Below the pieces are notes generated by a model. It searched no databases. It was not told the origin of the DNA and was given only the letters and a program-made list of their open reading frames with translations. The translations under genes and the position numbers were made by a program. Of a stretch of DNA of 64,000 nt, positions 1 through 7,988 are shown one piece after another. The stretch is from the NCBI RefSeq assembly GCF_003025035.1, contig NZ_PYJN01000022.1, forward strand, positions 310,001 through 374,000, in the 5' to 3' direction. Source of the DNA: Rhizobium sp. SEMIA4064 (GTDB taxonomy: Bacteria > Pseudomonadota > Alphaproteobacteria > Rhizobiales > Rhizobiaceae). Within the stretch, counting starts at the first letter, position 1. Each line of letters starts with the position of its first letter.

Positions 1-160
1 CCTGCTTTTACCGCCAAGCGTCGTGGCCGGTCTCTTCGGCATGAATGTCGGCGGCATTCCCGGCGTCAACGACACCTGGGCCTTCGTCATCATCGTCGTC
101 TTCGTCACGGTAAGCTCGATTGCGACCCTCTGGGTGCTGAAGCGCATCAACTGGCTTTAG
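1..160 (+). CDS. CorA/ZntB-like metal ion transporter, C-terminal fragment
   Basis: The reading frame from base 2 gives the last 52 residues of a CorA-superfamily inner-membrane divalent cation channel; the 5' part lies outside the window. It contains the GMN signature (GLFGMNVGGIPG) that ends the first pore helix, a short periplasmic loop, a second hydrophobic helix, and a short basic tail ending in KRINWL. The GGIPG after the GMN and the -WL terminus resemble the zinc transporter ZntB more than classic CorA, so zinc transport is plausible but not certain. It stops at 158-160, just ahead of a gene relic on the same strand. Confidence 0.85.
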   Translation, partial: LLLPPSVVAGLFGMNVGGIPGVNDTWAFVIIVVFVTVSSIATLWVLKRINWL

Positions 161-162
161 AG

Positions 163-396
163 TACTCTGATACTGGTCAGCTTCAGGTTTCGGCCACGCT
201 TCCCGCGAACTTTATGGCTTTCGAATACACGATTAGCGATCCGGACCATTGGCACGACACCATCGAAGGACTACCGGAGGTAATCGCCAAGAACGGCTTC
301 ATCGAAGTCATCGACCAGCCCGGTAAGGGCGTCGATCTCATTCCCGAAAAGGCCAGGCGCTATCTCGCCGAGGACAATCGCGACTTTTCCGCCTGA
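163..396 (+). pseudogene. Relic of an enolase-superfamily (MR/MLE) enzyme, C-terminal end
   Basis: An open frame of 60 codons starts at ATG 214, but the same frame read upstream to about 163 continues into plausible family sequence (SATLPANFMAFEYT). The end resembles the C-terminal tail of mandelate-racemase-like sugar acid dehydratases: an FEY strand, then a short loop, then a Gly-Lys-Gly-Val-Asp stretch corresponding to the PGLG(V/I) motif these enzymes carry near their C terminus. The barrel and all catalytic residues are missing and no frame connects it to the preceding gene. I read it as a decayed 3' remnant. A small real protein from 214 is possible but I see no good ribosome-binding site. 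Confidence 0.5.
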
Positions 397-1059
397 TTTT
401 TCGACCTATTTATAGAGTGAAAGCCGGGCATACGTCACAAAATCGCCGCCTCGGCTTTTCGCAATCGGGGCGGATTTCAGGGCCATTCTCGATGCCGAGC
501 AAGCGAGTATATTGCAGTTAAAAGCATGTGCCCCGATACGGTTTCGGCCGGAAATTGCAGCTAACCCAATTTTCGTTTGACATTCCTTTATCTTCATTTA
601 TCGTCATTCTAGTTTCGGTTTTCGCGTGAGGGGTGGAAATCGAAACGAGGGGAGATACAATTGTCCAAAACTCAAATCGACGTCACGGATGTCATTGATT
701 GCGGTGCGAGCCGCAGTCGCGTCGAGTGCGCTTGCCGCATCCTTCCAAGCGAGATGCAGGCGTCCGCTACACGCGTTCCGAACCGTATTCGCCATGATTT
801 GCGCCATCGCGAATTCCTGGCATCCGGATTGACGCAATTCGTTTCCCCACGACCATCACGCCGCGCCCGAATCTGTCGAAAGGGCGCGGCTTTCGGTGTC
901 GGTGCCCGAGTCAATTTGGCAACAGGCATCGCTCAGTGAAGACATAAGCGATCGGGGCGGGGTCATATCCTCCGGATCGTTACCCAATGGGCAATAAACA
1001 GGCCTTACGGCCAGCAATCCGTCGCAGCGTCGCCATACGACGCACGGAAGGAGCATATC
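397..1059. other. 663-bp non-coding leader upstream of glpS
   Basis: No convincing gene is present; the short open frames on both strands do not resemble any family I know. The stretch contains an AT-richer patch around 560-620 followed by an inverted repeat at 612-646 and a purine-rich GAGGGGAGA at 647-654. It probably carries the glp promoter and may contain remains of a deleted gene. The glpR and glpD genes, which often precede this operon in rhizobia, are not here. Confidence 0.5.
612..646. promoter_or_regulatory. Inverted repeat GTTTCGGTTT...AAATCGAAAC, candidate DeoR-type operator
   Basis: The arms at 612-621 and 637-646 match at 9 of 10 positions, with a 15-base spacer. TTTCG repeats are typical of binding sites for DeoR-family repressors such as GlpR and AgaR. 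The location, about 420 bases upstream of glpS, fits a remote promoter for the glycerol operon. This is inference from motif shape only; no regulator gene is nearby. Confidence 0.3.
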
Positions 1060-2142
1060 GTGCTTGAACTTAGAAATGTGTCGAAGGCGGTCGGCGGCGA
1101 AATGCACATCGCCGAAACGAACCTGACGCTGCAGCGCGGCTCGTTGAATGTCCTCCTCGGACCGACACTTTCGGGCAAGACGTCGCTGATGCGTCTGATG
1201 GCCGGGCTGGACAAGCCGACTTCGGGCACGATCCACGTCGACGGCGCCGATGTTACGGGCGTGCCCGTGCAACGCCGCAACGTCGCGATGGTTTACCAGC
1301 AATTCATCAATTACCCCGCCATGACCGTTTACGACAATATCGCATCGCCGATGCGCCTGCGCGGCGTCAATGCGGCGACGATCGACCGCGAAGTGAAGAA
1401 AGCGGCCGATCTCCTGCGGCTCGGTCCCTTCCTTGACCGCCTGCCGCTCAGCCTCTCCGGCGGCCAGCAGCAGCGCACGGCTCTAGCCCGCGCCATCGTC
1501 AAGAATGCCGGCCTGGTGCTGCTCGACGAGCCGCTCGCCAATCTCGATTATAAGCTGCGCGAAGAGCTGCGCGCCGAATTGCCGAAAATCTTCGCCGAAT
1601 CCGGCGCCATCTTCGTTTACGCCACGACCGAACCCTCGGAAGCTCTGCTTCTGGGCGGCAATACCGCCACCTTGTCGGAAGGCAGGATCACGCAGTTCGG
1701 ACCGACGATCGATGTCTTCCGCAAGCCGAAAGACCTGATCACTGCCGTCACCTTCGCCGATCCGCCGCTGAACACGATCTCGCTCGACAAGCGCGGCAAT
1801 CTGTTCGTGTTGAACGGTAATATGAGCCTGCCCGTACCGCAGGGCCTCGAAGCCCAGCCGGACGGCCCCTACACCATCGCCTTCCAGCCGCATCATCTGG
1901 CGCTGAAGCCGCAGACATCCGAGGCGGTCGCAGCACCTGCCAGGGTGATGGTGACCGAAATCACCGGTTCGGAAAGCTTCATCCACATCGATTTCGCCGA
2001 TCGGCGCTGGGTCATGCTGACCCAGGGCGTCGAGGACATCGATGTCGACGACGCGATCGATGTCTACATCGACCCGCGCCACATCATGGTGTTCGACACC
2101 AACGGCGCCGCCGTCACACCCGCCCTGCAACGGGCCGCCTGA
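1060..2142 (+). CDS. glpS: Glycerol ABC transporter ATP-binding protein GlpS
   Basis: This is a 360-residue cytoplasmic ATPase of the CUT1/MalK family, the first gene of a glpSTPQUV glycerol-uptake operon. It has Walker A GPTLSGKT (34-41), signature LSGGQ (132-136), Walker B LVLLDE (152-157), and a C-terminal OB-like TOBE region from about 240. The H-loop histidine expected after YVT is absent: the sequence is YATTEP with Thr190 in that place. The signature motif is intact, so GlpS likely supplies the signature to its partner GlpT's ATP site while its own site is weakened. GTG is the start, preceded by GGAAGGAG. glpT follows after 15 bases. Confidence 0.88.
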   Translation: MLELRNVSKAVGGEMHIAETNLTLQRGSLNVLLGPTLSGKTSLMRLMAGLDKPTSGTIHVDGADVTGVPVQRRNVAMVYQQFINYPAMTVYDNIASPMRLRGVNAATIDREVKKAADLLRLGPFLDRLPLSLSGGQQQRTALARAIVKNAGLVLLDEPLANLDYKLREELRAELPKIFAESGAIFVYATTEPSEALLLGGNTATLSEGRITQFGPTIDVFRKPKDLITAVTFADPPLNTISLDKRGNLFVLNGNMSLPVPQGLEAQPDGPYTIAFQPHHLALKPQTSEAVAAPARVMVTEITGSESFIHIDFADRRWVMLTQGVEDIDVDDAIDVYIDPRHIMVFDTNGAAVTPALQRAA

Positions 2143-2157
2143 GGAGAGACACGGCCA

Positions 2158-3228
2158 ATGGCACGCATCGACCTTGACCACATAAGACACGCCTATAACG
2201 ACCATCCGAAATCCGATGCGGACTATGCGCTGAAGGAAGTTCATCATAGCTGGGAGGACGGCAGCGCCTATGCGCTGCTCGGGCCGTCCGGCTGCGGCAA
2301 GACCACTCTGCTCAACATCGTTTCCGGCCTCGTGCGCGCCTCGGAAGGCCGCATCCTCTTCGACGGCAAGGACGTGACCAAGCTGTCGACGCAGGAGCGC
2401 AACATTGCCCAGGTCTTCCAGTTTCCGGTCGTCTACGACACGATGACGGTCTATGAAAACCTCGCTTTTCCCTTGCGCAACCGGCACGTTCCGGAAGCCG
2501 AGGTGAAGCGCAAGGTCGACGAGATCATCGAGATGATCGGCCTTTCCGACAGCGCCCATCGCAAGGCGCGGGGATTGACGGCCGATGCCAAGCAGAAAAT
2601 CTCGCTCGGCCGTGGCCTGGTGCGCTCCGATGTCAGCGCCATCCTGTTCGACGAACCGCTCACGGTCATCGACCCGCATATGAAATGGGTGCTGCGTTCG
2701 CAGTTGAAGCAGCTCCACCGCCGCTTCGGCTTCACCATGGTCTATGTCACCCACGATCAGACGGAGGCGCTGACCTTCGCCGACAAGGTGGTGGTGATGT
2801 ACAACGGCGAGGTGGTGCAGATCGGCACGCCGAATGATCTGTTCGAGCGGCCGCGCCATACCTTCGTCGGCTATTTCATTGGTTCGCCGGGCATGAACGT
2901 CATGCCAGTAGAGATCGAGGGCCGCAACGCCCGTCTCGCCGGCAGCACTGTCGCATTGCCCGGCGCTCCCGTGAATGGCCAGGCGGGTAAGACCGAACTC
3001 GGCATCCGCCCGGAATTCGTCCGCCTCGGCCGTGAGGGCATGCCGGCGACCGTGACCAAGGTCGAGGACCTCGGCCGCCGCAAGGTGGTGCGCGCCAAAC
3101 TACAAGGGCAGGAGATCACGGCGATCATCGGCGAAGATCAGACCGTGCCGGCCGAACCGCACATCGCTTTCGATCCTGCCGGCATCAATATCTACGCCAA
3201 CTCCTGGCGCGTCGAGATGGGAGCCTGA
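2158..3228 (+). CDS. glpT: Glycerol ABC transporter ATP-binding protein GlpT
   Basis: This is a 356-residue MalK-type ATPase that forms a heterodimer with GlpS to energise glycerol import. Walker A is GPSGCGKT (42-49), Walker B AILFDE (161-166), and the H-loop histidine (His199 in YVTHDQ) is present. The ABC signature is degenerate: LTADA at 140-144 stands where LSGGQ is expected. It is therefore complementary to GlpS, which keeps the signature but lost the H-loop. A TOBE-like C-terminal domain follows from about 230. A GAGGAGAG ribosome site lies 10 bases before the ATG. It should not be confused with the unrelated E. coli glycerol-3-phosphate antiporter also called GlpT. Confidence 0.88.
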   Translation: MARIDLDHIRHAYNDHPKSDADYALKEVHHSWEDGSAYALLGPSGCGKTTLLNIVSGLVRASEGRILFDGKDVTKLSTQERNIAQVFQFPVVYDTMTVYENLAFPLRNRHVPEAEVKRKVDEIIEMIGLSDSAHRKARGLTADAKQKISLGRGLVRSDVSAILFDEPLTVIDPHMKWVLRSQLKQLHRRFGFTMVYVTHDQTEALTFADKVVVMYNGEVVQIGTPNDLFERPRHTFVGYFIGSPGMNVMPVEIEGRNARLAGSTVALPGAPVNGQAGKTELGIRPEFVRLGREGMPATVTKVEDLGRRKVVRAKLQGQEITAIIGEDQTVPAEPHIAFDPAGINIYANSWRVEMGA

Positions 3229-3230
3229 TC

Positions 3231-4103
3231 ATGGACAAGACCTGGAACAACAAAGCCTGGTTCATGCTCATTCCCGTCCTGGTACTGGTCGGCTTCTCGG
3301 CCGTCATCCCGCTGATGACGGTGGTGAACTATTCGGTGCAGGACACCTTCGGCAACAACGTCTTCTTCTGGGCGGGCACACAGTGGTTTGAAGAGATTCT
3401 TCATTCCAGCCGCTTCTGGGATTCGATGTTCCGCAACCTGATCTTCTCCTTCGTCATTCTGGCGATCGAGGTGCCGCTCGGCATCTTCATCGCTCTCAAT
3501 ATGCCGAAGAAGGGTATCGGCGTGCCGGTCTGCCTCGTGTTGATGGCGCTGCCGCTGCTGATCCCGTGGAACGTCGTCGGGACGATCTGGCAGGTGTTCG
3601 GCCGCAGCGATATCGGCCTGATGGGTTATGTCCTCGTCAATCTCGGCATCGACTACAACTACGTATCCAATCCGGCCGATGCCTGGGCGACGATCATCAT
3701 CATGGATGTCTGGCACTGGACCAGCCTCGTCGTGCTGCTCTGCTATGCCGGCCTCGCCTCCATTCCCGACGCCTTTTACCAGGCCGCCAAGATCGATGGC
3801 GCCTCGCGCTGGTCCGTCTTCCGCTACATTCAGCTCCCGAAAATGAACCGCGTGCTTTTGATCGCCGTGCTCCTGCGCTTCATGGACAGTTTCATGATCT
3901 ATACCGAACCCTTCGTCGTCACCGGCGGCGGCCCCGGCAATTCGACCACCTTCCTGTCGATCGATCTCGTCAAGATGGCCCTCGGTCAGTTCGATCTCGG
4001 CCCGGCGGCGGCAATGTCGCTCATCTACTTCCTGATCGTGCTTCTGCTGTCCTGGGTCTTCTACACCGTCATGACCAATTACGATGCGGGAGCGACGCGA
4101 TGA
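3231..4103 (+). CDS. glpP: Glycerol ABC transporter permease GlpP
   Basis: This 290-residue inner-membrane permease of the binding-protein-dependent (MalF-like) class has about six hydrophobic helices. The EAA-type loop that docks on the ATPase is visible as QAAKIDGASRWSVFRYIQLP around residues 184-203. It starts two bases after the glpT stop codon and overlaps glpQ by four bases (ATGA), which indicates tight translational coupling. Together with GlpQ it should form the glycerol translocation path. Confidence 0.88.
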   Translation: MDKTWNNKAWFMLIPVLVLVGFSAVIPLMTVVNYSVQDTFGNNVFFWAGTQWFEEILHSSRFWDSMFRNLIFSFVILAIEVPLGIFIALNMPKKGIGVPVCLVLMALPLLIPWNVVGTIWQVFGRSDIGLMGYVLVNLGIDYNYVSNPADAWATIIIMDVWHWTSLVVLLCYAGLASIPDAFYQAAKIDGASRWSVFRYIQLPKMNRVLLIAVLLRFMDSFMIYTEPFVVTGGGPGNSTTFLSIDLVKMALGQFDLGPAAAMSLIYFLIVLLLSWVFYTVMTNYDAGATR

Positions 4104-5026
4104 GCGGCAAACCTCTTATGACCTCCGCAGGCGATAGCGCCGTGAACAAGGTGGCAGCAGCTTCGACCCCGGTCGCCGGCGTCACCGCCACGACCGGCAC
4201 GCAGCCGGTCAGCCGGCACCGCGAGGAAGGCCGCTGGTCCTGGGTGGTGCCGACGCTCTACATTATCTTCCTGCTTCTGCCGATCTACTGGCTCGTCAAC
4301 ATGAGCTTCAAGACCAATGAGGAGATCGTCAGCGGATTGACGCTCTATCCGCATCAGCCGACGCTGCGCAATTACACGATCATCTTCACCGATCCGTCCT
4401 GGTACAAGGGCTATATCAACTCCATCACCTATGTCGTCATGAACATGGTGATCTCGGTTGCCTGCGCCCTGCCCGCGGCCTACGCCTTCTCGCGTTACCG
4501 TTTCCTCGGCGACAAGCACGTCTTCTTCTGGCTGCTAACCAACCGCATGGCGCCGCCGGCGGTCTTCGCGCTGCCTTTCTTCCAGCTCTATTCGGCCTTC
4601 GGCCTCATCGACACCCACATTGCCGTGGCGCTGGCGCACTGCCTGTTCAACGTGCCCTTGGCGGTCTGGATCCTCGAAGGCTTCATGTCCGGCGTGCCGA
4701 AGGAAATCGACGAGACGGCCTATATCGACGGCTATTCGTTCCCGCGCTTCTTCCTGAAGATCTTCATTCCGTTGATCGCAAGCGGCATCGGCGTCGCGGC
4801 CTTCTTCTGCTTCATGTTCTCCTGGGTAGAACTGTTGATCGCCCGCACGCTGACGACAACGGACGCCAAGCCGATCGCAGCCATCATGACGCGCACGGTC
4901 TCCGCCGCCGGCATGGATTGGGGCCTGCTTGCCGCCGCCGGCGTGCTGACGCTCATCCCTGGTGCGCTCGTCATCTATTTCGTCCGCAATTACATCGCCA
5001 AGGGCTTCGCGCTCGGCCGCGTCTAA
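4100..5026 (+). CDS. glpQ: Glycerol ABC transporter permease GlpQ
   Basis: This is a 308-residue MalG-like permease and partner of GlpP. I chose the ATG at 4100, which overlaps the glpP stop as ATGA, although the frame is open much further upstream over glpP. About 45 polar, Ala/Thr-rich residues precede the first helix (WVVPTLYIIFLLLPIYWL), an unusually long cytoplasmic head for this class. The EAA loop is seen as DETAYIDGYSFPRFFLKIFI in the second half. It belongs to the operon with GlpS and GlpT as ATPases. This is not the E. coli glycerophosphodiesterase of the same name. Confidence 0.87.
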   Translation: MSGKPLMTSAGDSAVNKVAAASTPVAGVTATTGTQPVSRHREEGRWSWVVPTLYIIFLLLPIYWLVNMSFKTNEEIVSGLTLYPHQPTLRNYTIIFTDPSWYKGYINSITYVVMNMVISVACALPAAYAFSRYRFLGDKHVFFWLLTNRMAPPAVFALPFFQLYSAFGLIDTHIAVALAHCLFNVPLAVWILEGFMSGVPKEIDETAYIDGYSFPRFFLKIFIPLIASGIGVAAFFCFMFSWVELLIARTLTTTDAKPIAAIMTRTVSAAGMDWGLLAAAGVLTLIPGALVIYFVRNYIAKGFALGRV

Positions 5027-5038
5027 GAGGAAACCGCC

Positions 5039-5326
5039 ATGAATACCGATTTCTCCTGGATGGCCTGGACGCTGCCGACGGTGCTGTTCTTCGTGACCAT
5101 CCTGCTGCTTCTGCTCGGCATGGCCGTTTGGGAATATTTCTCGCCCGGCGGCAATCCGCGCGTCGGCATCCTGCATTTCGAAACGACGCGCGGCGACCGG
5201 CTGTTCGTCTCGCTGCTCGGCGCCGCCTTCATTCATGTCGCGTGGCTGGGCCTGGGAGGGCCTAACCTGTGGTGGGCGGTTGCCATTTCCGTGGTCTACG
5301 CCATTGGCGTTTTCCGCCTGGTCTAA
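5039..5326 (+). CDS. glpU: Small membrane protein GlpU (DUF2160 family)
   Basis: A 95-residue protein with three predicted hydrophobic segments (about 10-32, 58-72 and 76-93) separated by a charged stretch around 40-55. It sits in the place where a DUF2160 membrane protein, called GlpU in Rhizobium leguminosarum, is encoded in glycerol ABC operons. Its exact role is unknown; presumably it is an accessory subunit of the permease. The start is the ATG 12 bases after glpQ, preceded by AGAGGAAA. Assignment depends on the operon context as well as the hydrophobic pattern. Confidence 0.8.
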   Translation: MNTDFSWMAWTLPTVLFFVTILLLLLGMAVWEYFSPGGNPRVGILHFETTRGDRLFVSLLGAAFIHVAWLGLGGPNLWWAVAISVVYAIGVFRLV

Positions 5327-5394
5327 CGGTTTCAAAGAGTTACCGCGCCCCTTTGCCCATTTCCGGACAGGTGGCGCCGTAAGAAAAGTCGATA

Positions 5395-5421
5395 CAGATG
5401 GCCGGGGGGTCTGGCCGTCTG
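5395..5421 (+). other. Intercistronic hairpin between glpU and glpV
   Basis: CAGATGGCC (5395-5403) pairs with GGCCGTCTG (5413-5421) over 9 positions including one G-U, leaving a 9-base G-rich loop. It lies 33 bases before the glpV start in a 127-base gap, the only long gap in the operon. Such hairpins often stabilise the downstream mRNA so that the binding protein is made in excess; that role is inference. Confidence 0.45.
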
Positions 5422-5453
5422 ACAATGCACTCGCAACCTGTAGGGAGGAATAT

Positions 5454-7184
5454 ATGCGAAGACATCTCTTGACGACGACGGCTGTCGCCCTGCTGGCCTT
5501 GGCCGGTACGGCCCACGCCGGCATGAACGAAGCCAAGGCGTTCCTGGACAAGGAGATCGGCGATCTTTCGACGCTCTCGCGCGCCGACCAGGAAAAGGAA
5601 ATGCAATGGTTCGTCGATGCGGCCAAGCCTTTCCAGGGCATGGAAATCAAGGTCGTTTCGGAAACCCTGACGACGCACCAGTATGAATCGCAGGTTCTGG
5701 CGCCGGCCTTTACCGCCATCACCGGCATCAAGGTCACCCACGACGTCATCCAGGAAGGCGACGTCGTCGAAAAGATCCAGACGCAGATGCAGACCGGCCA
5801 GAACCTCTATGACGGCTGGGTCAACGATTCGGACCTGATCGGCACCCACTGGCGCTACAAGCAGGTGCGTAACCTGACCGACTGGATGGCAGGCGAAGGC
5901 AAGGACGTTACCAATCCCGGTCTCGACGTTTCAGACTTCATCGGCACCAGCTTCACCACCGCACCGGACAAGAAGCTTTATCAGCTCCCCGATCAGCAGT
6001 TCGCCAACCTCTATTGGTTCCGCTACGACTGGTTCAACGACCCGAAGAACAAGGCCGACTTCAAGGCCAAATACGGCTACGATCTCGGCGTGCCGGTCAA
6101 CTGGTCGGCCTATGAAGATATCGCCCAGTTCTTCACCGGCCGCGACGTCGACGGCAAGAAGGTCTTCGGCCATATGGACTACGGCAAGAAGGACCCGTCG
6201 CTCGGCTGGCGCTTCACCGACGCCTGGCTGTCCATGGCCGGCAACGGCGACAAGGGCCTGCCGAACGGTCTGCCCGTCGACGAATGGGGCATCAAGGTCG
6301 ACGCCAACTCCCGCCCGGTCGGCTCCTGCGTCGCGCGCGGTGGCGACACCAACGGCCCGGCCGCTGTCTACTCCATCCAGAAGTATCTCGATTGGCTGAA
6401 GGCTTATGCACCGGCTGAAGCCCAGGGCATGACCTTCTCGGAATCCGGTCCGGTTCCGTCACAGGGCAATATCGCCCAGCAGATCTTCTGGTACACGGCG
6501 TTTACCGCCGACATGGTCAAGCCGGGCCTGCCGGTCATGAACGCGGACGGCACGCCGAAATGGCGCATGGCTCCCTCGCCGCATGGCGTCTATTGGAAGG
6601 ACGGCATGAAGCTCGGCTACCAGGACGTCGGTTCCTGGACGCTGATGAAGTCCACACCGGTCGATCGCGCCAAGGCTGCATGGCTCTACGCGCAGTTCGT
6701 GACGTCGAAGACCATAGACGTGAAGAAGAGCCAAATCGGCCTCACCTTCATTCGCGAATCCACCATCCGCGACAAGAGCTTCACCAAGCGCGCGCCTGAA
6801 CTCGGCGGTCTGATCGAGTTCTACCGCTCGCCGGCCCGTGTTCAGTGGTCGCCGACCGGCACCAACGTTCCGGACTATCCGAAGCTGGCGCAGCTTTGGT
6901 GGCAGGCTATCGGTGATGCCGCATCCGGCGCCAAGGATGCGCAGGGCGCCATGGACGCACTTTGCTCGGATCAGGAAAAGGTGCTTCAGCGCCTGGAGCG
7001 CGCAGGCGTGCAGGGCGATATCGGTCCGAAGCTCGCCGAAGAGCATGATCTCAAGTACTGGAACGCCGATGCCGTCAAGAACGGCCATCTCGCTCCGCAG
7101 TTGAAGATCGCGAACGAGAAGGAAAAGCCGGTCACCGTCAACTATGACGAACTGGTCAAGAGCTGGGCTGACGCAACGAAATAA
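5454..7184 (+). CDS. glpV: Glycerol ABC transporter substrate-binding protein GlpV
   Basis: A 576-residue periplasmic binding protein, longer than typical sugar-binding proteins (400-450). The ATG at 5454 follows TAGGGAGGAA and opens a clear Sec signal peptide (MRRHLLTTTAVALLALAGTA, cleavage after AHA). The mature part is rich in aromatic residues and carries Cys pairs late in the chain (GSCVARGG and DALCSDQ), which could form a disulfide. It is the last gene of the glp operon and is followed by a hairpin terminator. In the R. leguminosarum system this component binds glycerol in the periplasm for GlpPQ and GlpST. Confidence 0.87.
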   Translation: MRRHLLTTTAVALLALAGTAHAGMNEAKAFLDKEIGDLSTLSRADQEKEMQWFVDAAKPFQGMEIKVVSETLTTHQYESQVLAPAFTAITGIKVTHDVIQEGDVVEKIQTQMQTGQNLYDGWVNDSDLIGTHWRYKQVRNLTDWMAGEGKDVTNPGLDVSDFIGTSFTTAPDKKLYQLPDQQFANLYWFRYDWFNDPKNKADFKAKYGYDLGVPVNWSAYEDIAQFFTGRDVDGKKVFGHMDYGKKDPSLGWRFTDAWLSMAGNGDKGLPNGLPVDEWGIKVDANSRPVGSCVARGGDTNGPAAVYSIQKYLDWLKAYAPAEAQGMTFSESGPVPSQGNIAQQIFWYTAFTADMVKPGLPVMNADGTPKWRMAPSPHGVYWKDGMKLGYQDVGSWTLMKSTPVDRAKAAWLYAQFVTSKTIDVKKSQIGLTFIRESTIRDKSFTKRAPELGGLIEFYRSPARVQWSPTGTNVPDYPKLAQLWWQAIGDAASGAKDAQGAMDALCSDQEKVLQRLERAGVQGDIGPKLAEEHDLKYWNADAVKNGHLAPQLKIANEKEKPVTVNYDELVKSWADATK

Positions 7185-7206
7185 GCCCGATCTATAATAC
7201 GGTGGG

Positions 7207-7240
7207 GATGCCGGGGCTCGAAAGGGCTCCGGCATTTTTG
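7207..7240 (+). terminator. Rho-independent terminator of the glp operon
   Basis: A GC-rich stem (ATGCCGG...CCGGCAT, extending inward with imperfect pairs) with a GAAA-containing loop is followed by TTTTTG. It begins 22 bases after the glpV stop codon. Confidence 0.8.
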
Positions 7241-7432
7241 CTTTGAATGACCTGGAAAATCGCCTTCAGAGGCGTAACGATCTGATTTTCCGCGAAGCCG
7301 ATCTCGGCCGAAAGCGCGCGGCGTGAGAGCCGAATAATTTTATTTTCAAGAAAAGATCGATCCAATGTCGGATTGCTGGGGTATCGTTCGTCCTAAGGTC
7401 GTCCAATTCGTCAATTCAGAAGGATCACAACC

Positions 7433-7876
7433 ATGCCGAATACCATACGCCTGCACCGCGTCTTGGCAACCAGCCCGGAGAAGGTCTATCGCGCATTCAT
7501 CGAGGCGGACGCGCTCGCCAAGTGGCTTCCGCCCAACGGCTTCGTCTGCACCGTGCATCATCTGGAAGGCACAGTCGGCGGCACGTTCAAAATGTCCTTC
7601 CGCAACTTCACGACGGGCAAAAGCCACGCCTTTGGCGGCGAATATATCGAACTCGTTCCCGGCGAGCTGGTGCGCTACACCGACAAGTTCGACGACCCCA
7701 ACCTGCCGGGTGAAATGGAAGTGACCGTGACCTTGAAGAAGGTCCTGGTCGGGACCGAAGTGAATATAACGCAGTCAGGCGTGCCTGACGTCATTCCGCC
7801 GGAAGCCTGCTATCTCGGCTGGCAGGAATCGCTGCGAAACCTGGCAAAGCTCGTCGAGCCCGATATCAACGAATAA
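7433..7876 (+). CDS. SRPBCC / AHSA1-family protein
   Basis: A 147-residue cytoplasmic protein of the START/Bet v 1-like fold, AHSA1 branch (named for similarity to the Hsp90 activator C-terminal domain). Typical features are the N-terminal LHRVLATSPEKVYRAFIEADALAKWLPP, the GGTFKMSFRNF strand, the GGEYIELVPGELVRYTDKFD segment, and the closing GWQESLRNLAKLVEP helix. The family binds hydrophobic ligands or acts in stress responses, and its bacterial members mostly have no known substrate. It stands alone between the glp terminator and a convergent binding-protein gene, with AGAAGGA as ribosome site. Confidence 0.85.
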   Translation: MPNTIRLHRVLATSPEKVYRAFIEADALAKWLPPNGFVCTVHHLEGTVGGTFKMSFRNFTTGKSHAFGGEYIELVPGELVRYTDKFDDPNLPGEMEVTVTLKKVLVGTEVNITQSGVPDVIPPEACYLGWQESLRNLAKLVEPDINE

Positions 7877-7915
7877 AGTATCAGGGTAGAACGGATTTAT
7901 GGTATTTGCCAATCC

Positions 7916-7946
7916 GAACATCTCCCTCTATTTGAGGGAGATGTTC
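7916..7946. repeat. Perfect 13-bp inverted repeat between convergent genes
   Basis: GAACATCTCCCTC (7916-7928) and its exact complement (7934-7946) flank a 5-base loop, TATTT. The hairpin sits between the ends of two convergent genes, where a bidirectional terminator is expected, yet neither direction has a U-tract: the plus strand continues TCAAAAAACGG. It may act as an mRNA 3'-end stabiliser, or be a terminator that works without a U-run. Confidence 0.7.
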
Positions 7947-7988
7947 TCAAAAAACGGAGCGGTCAGTGGCGCGGCCTCTGAATGAACC

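Noticed and set aside
661..939. An open frame starting TTG at 661 behind a purine-rich GAGGGGAGA
   Set aside because: The first residues (SKTQIDVTDVID) faintly recall the start of some MFS transporters but the rest does not, so at most it is a relic; I do not call a gene.
3566..4099. N-terminal extension of GlpQ over glpP
   Set aside because: The upstream part is an Arg-rich shadow of glpP; the ATGA overlap at 4100 gives a normal permease.
5235..5453. N-terminal extension of GlpV over glpU
   Set aside because: The frame is open, but a strong ribosome site and a clean signal peptide begin at 5454.
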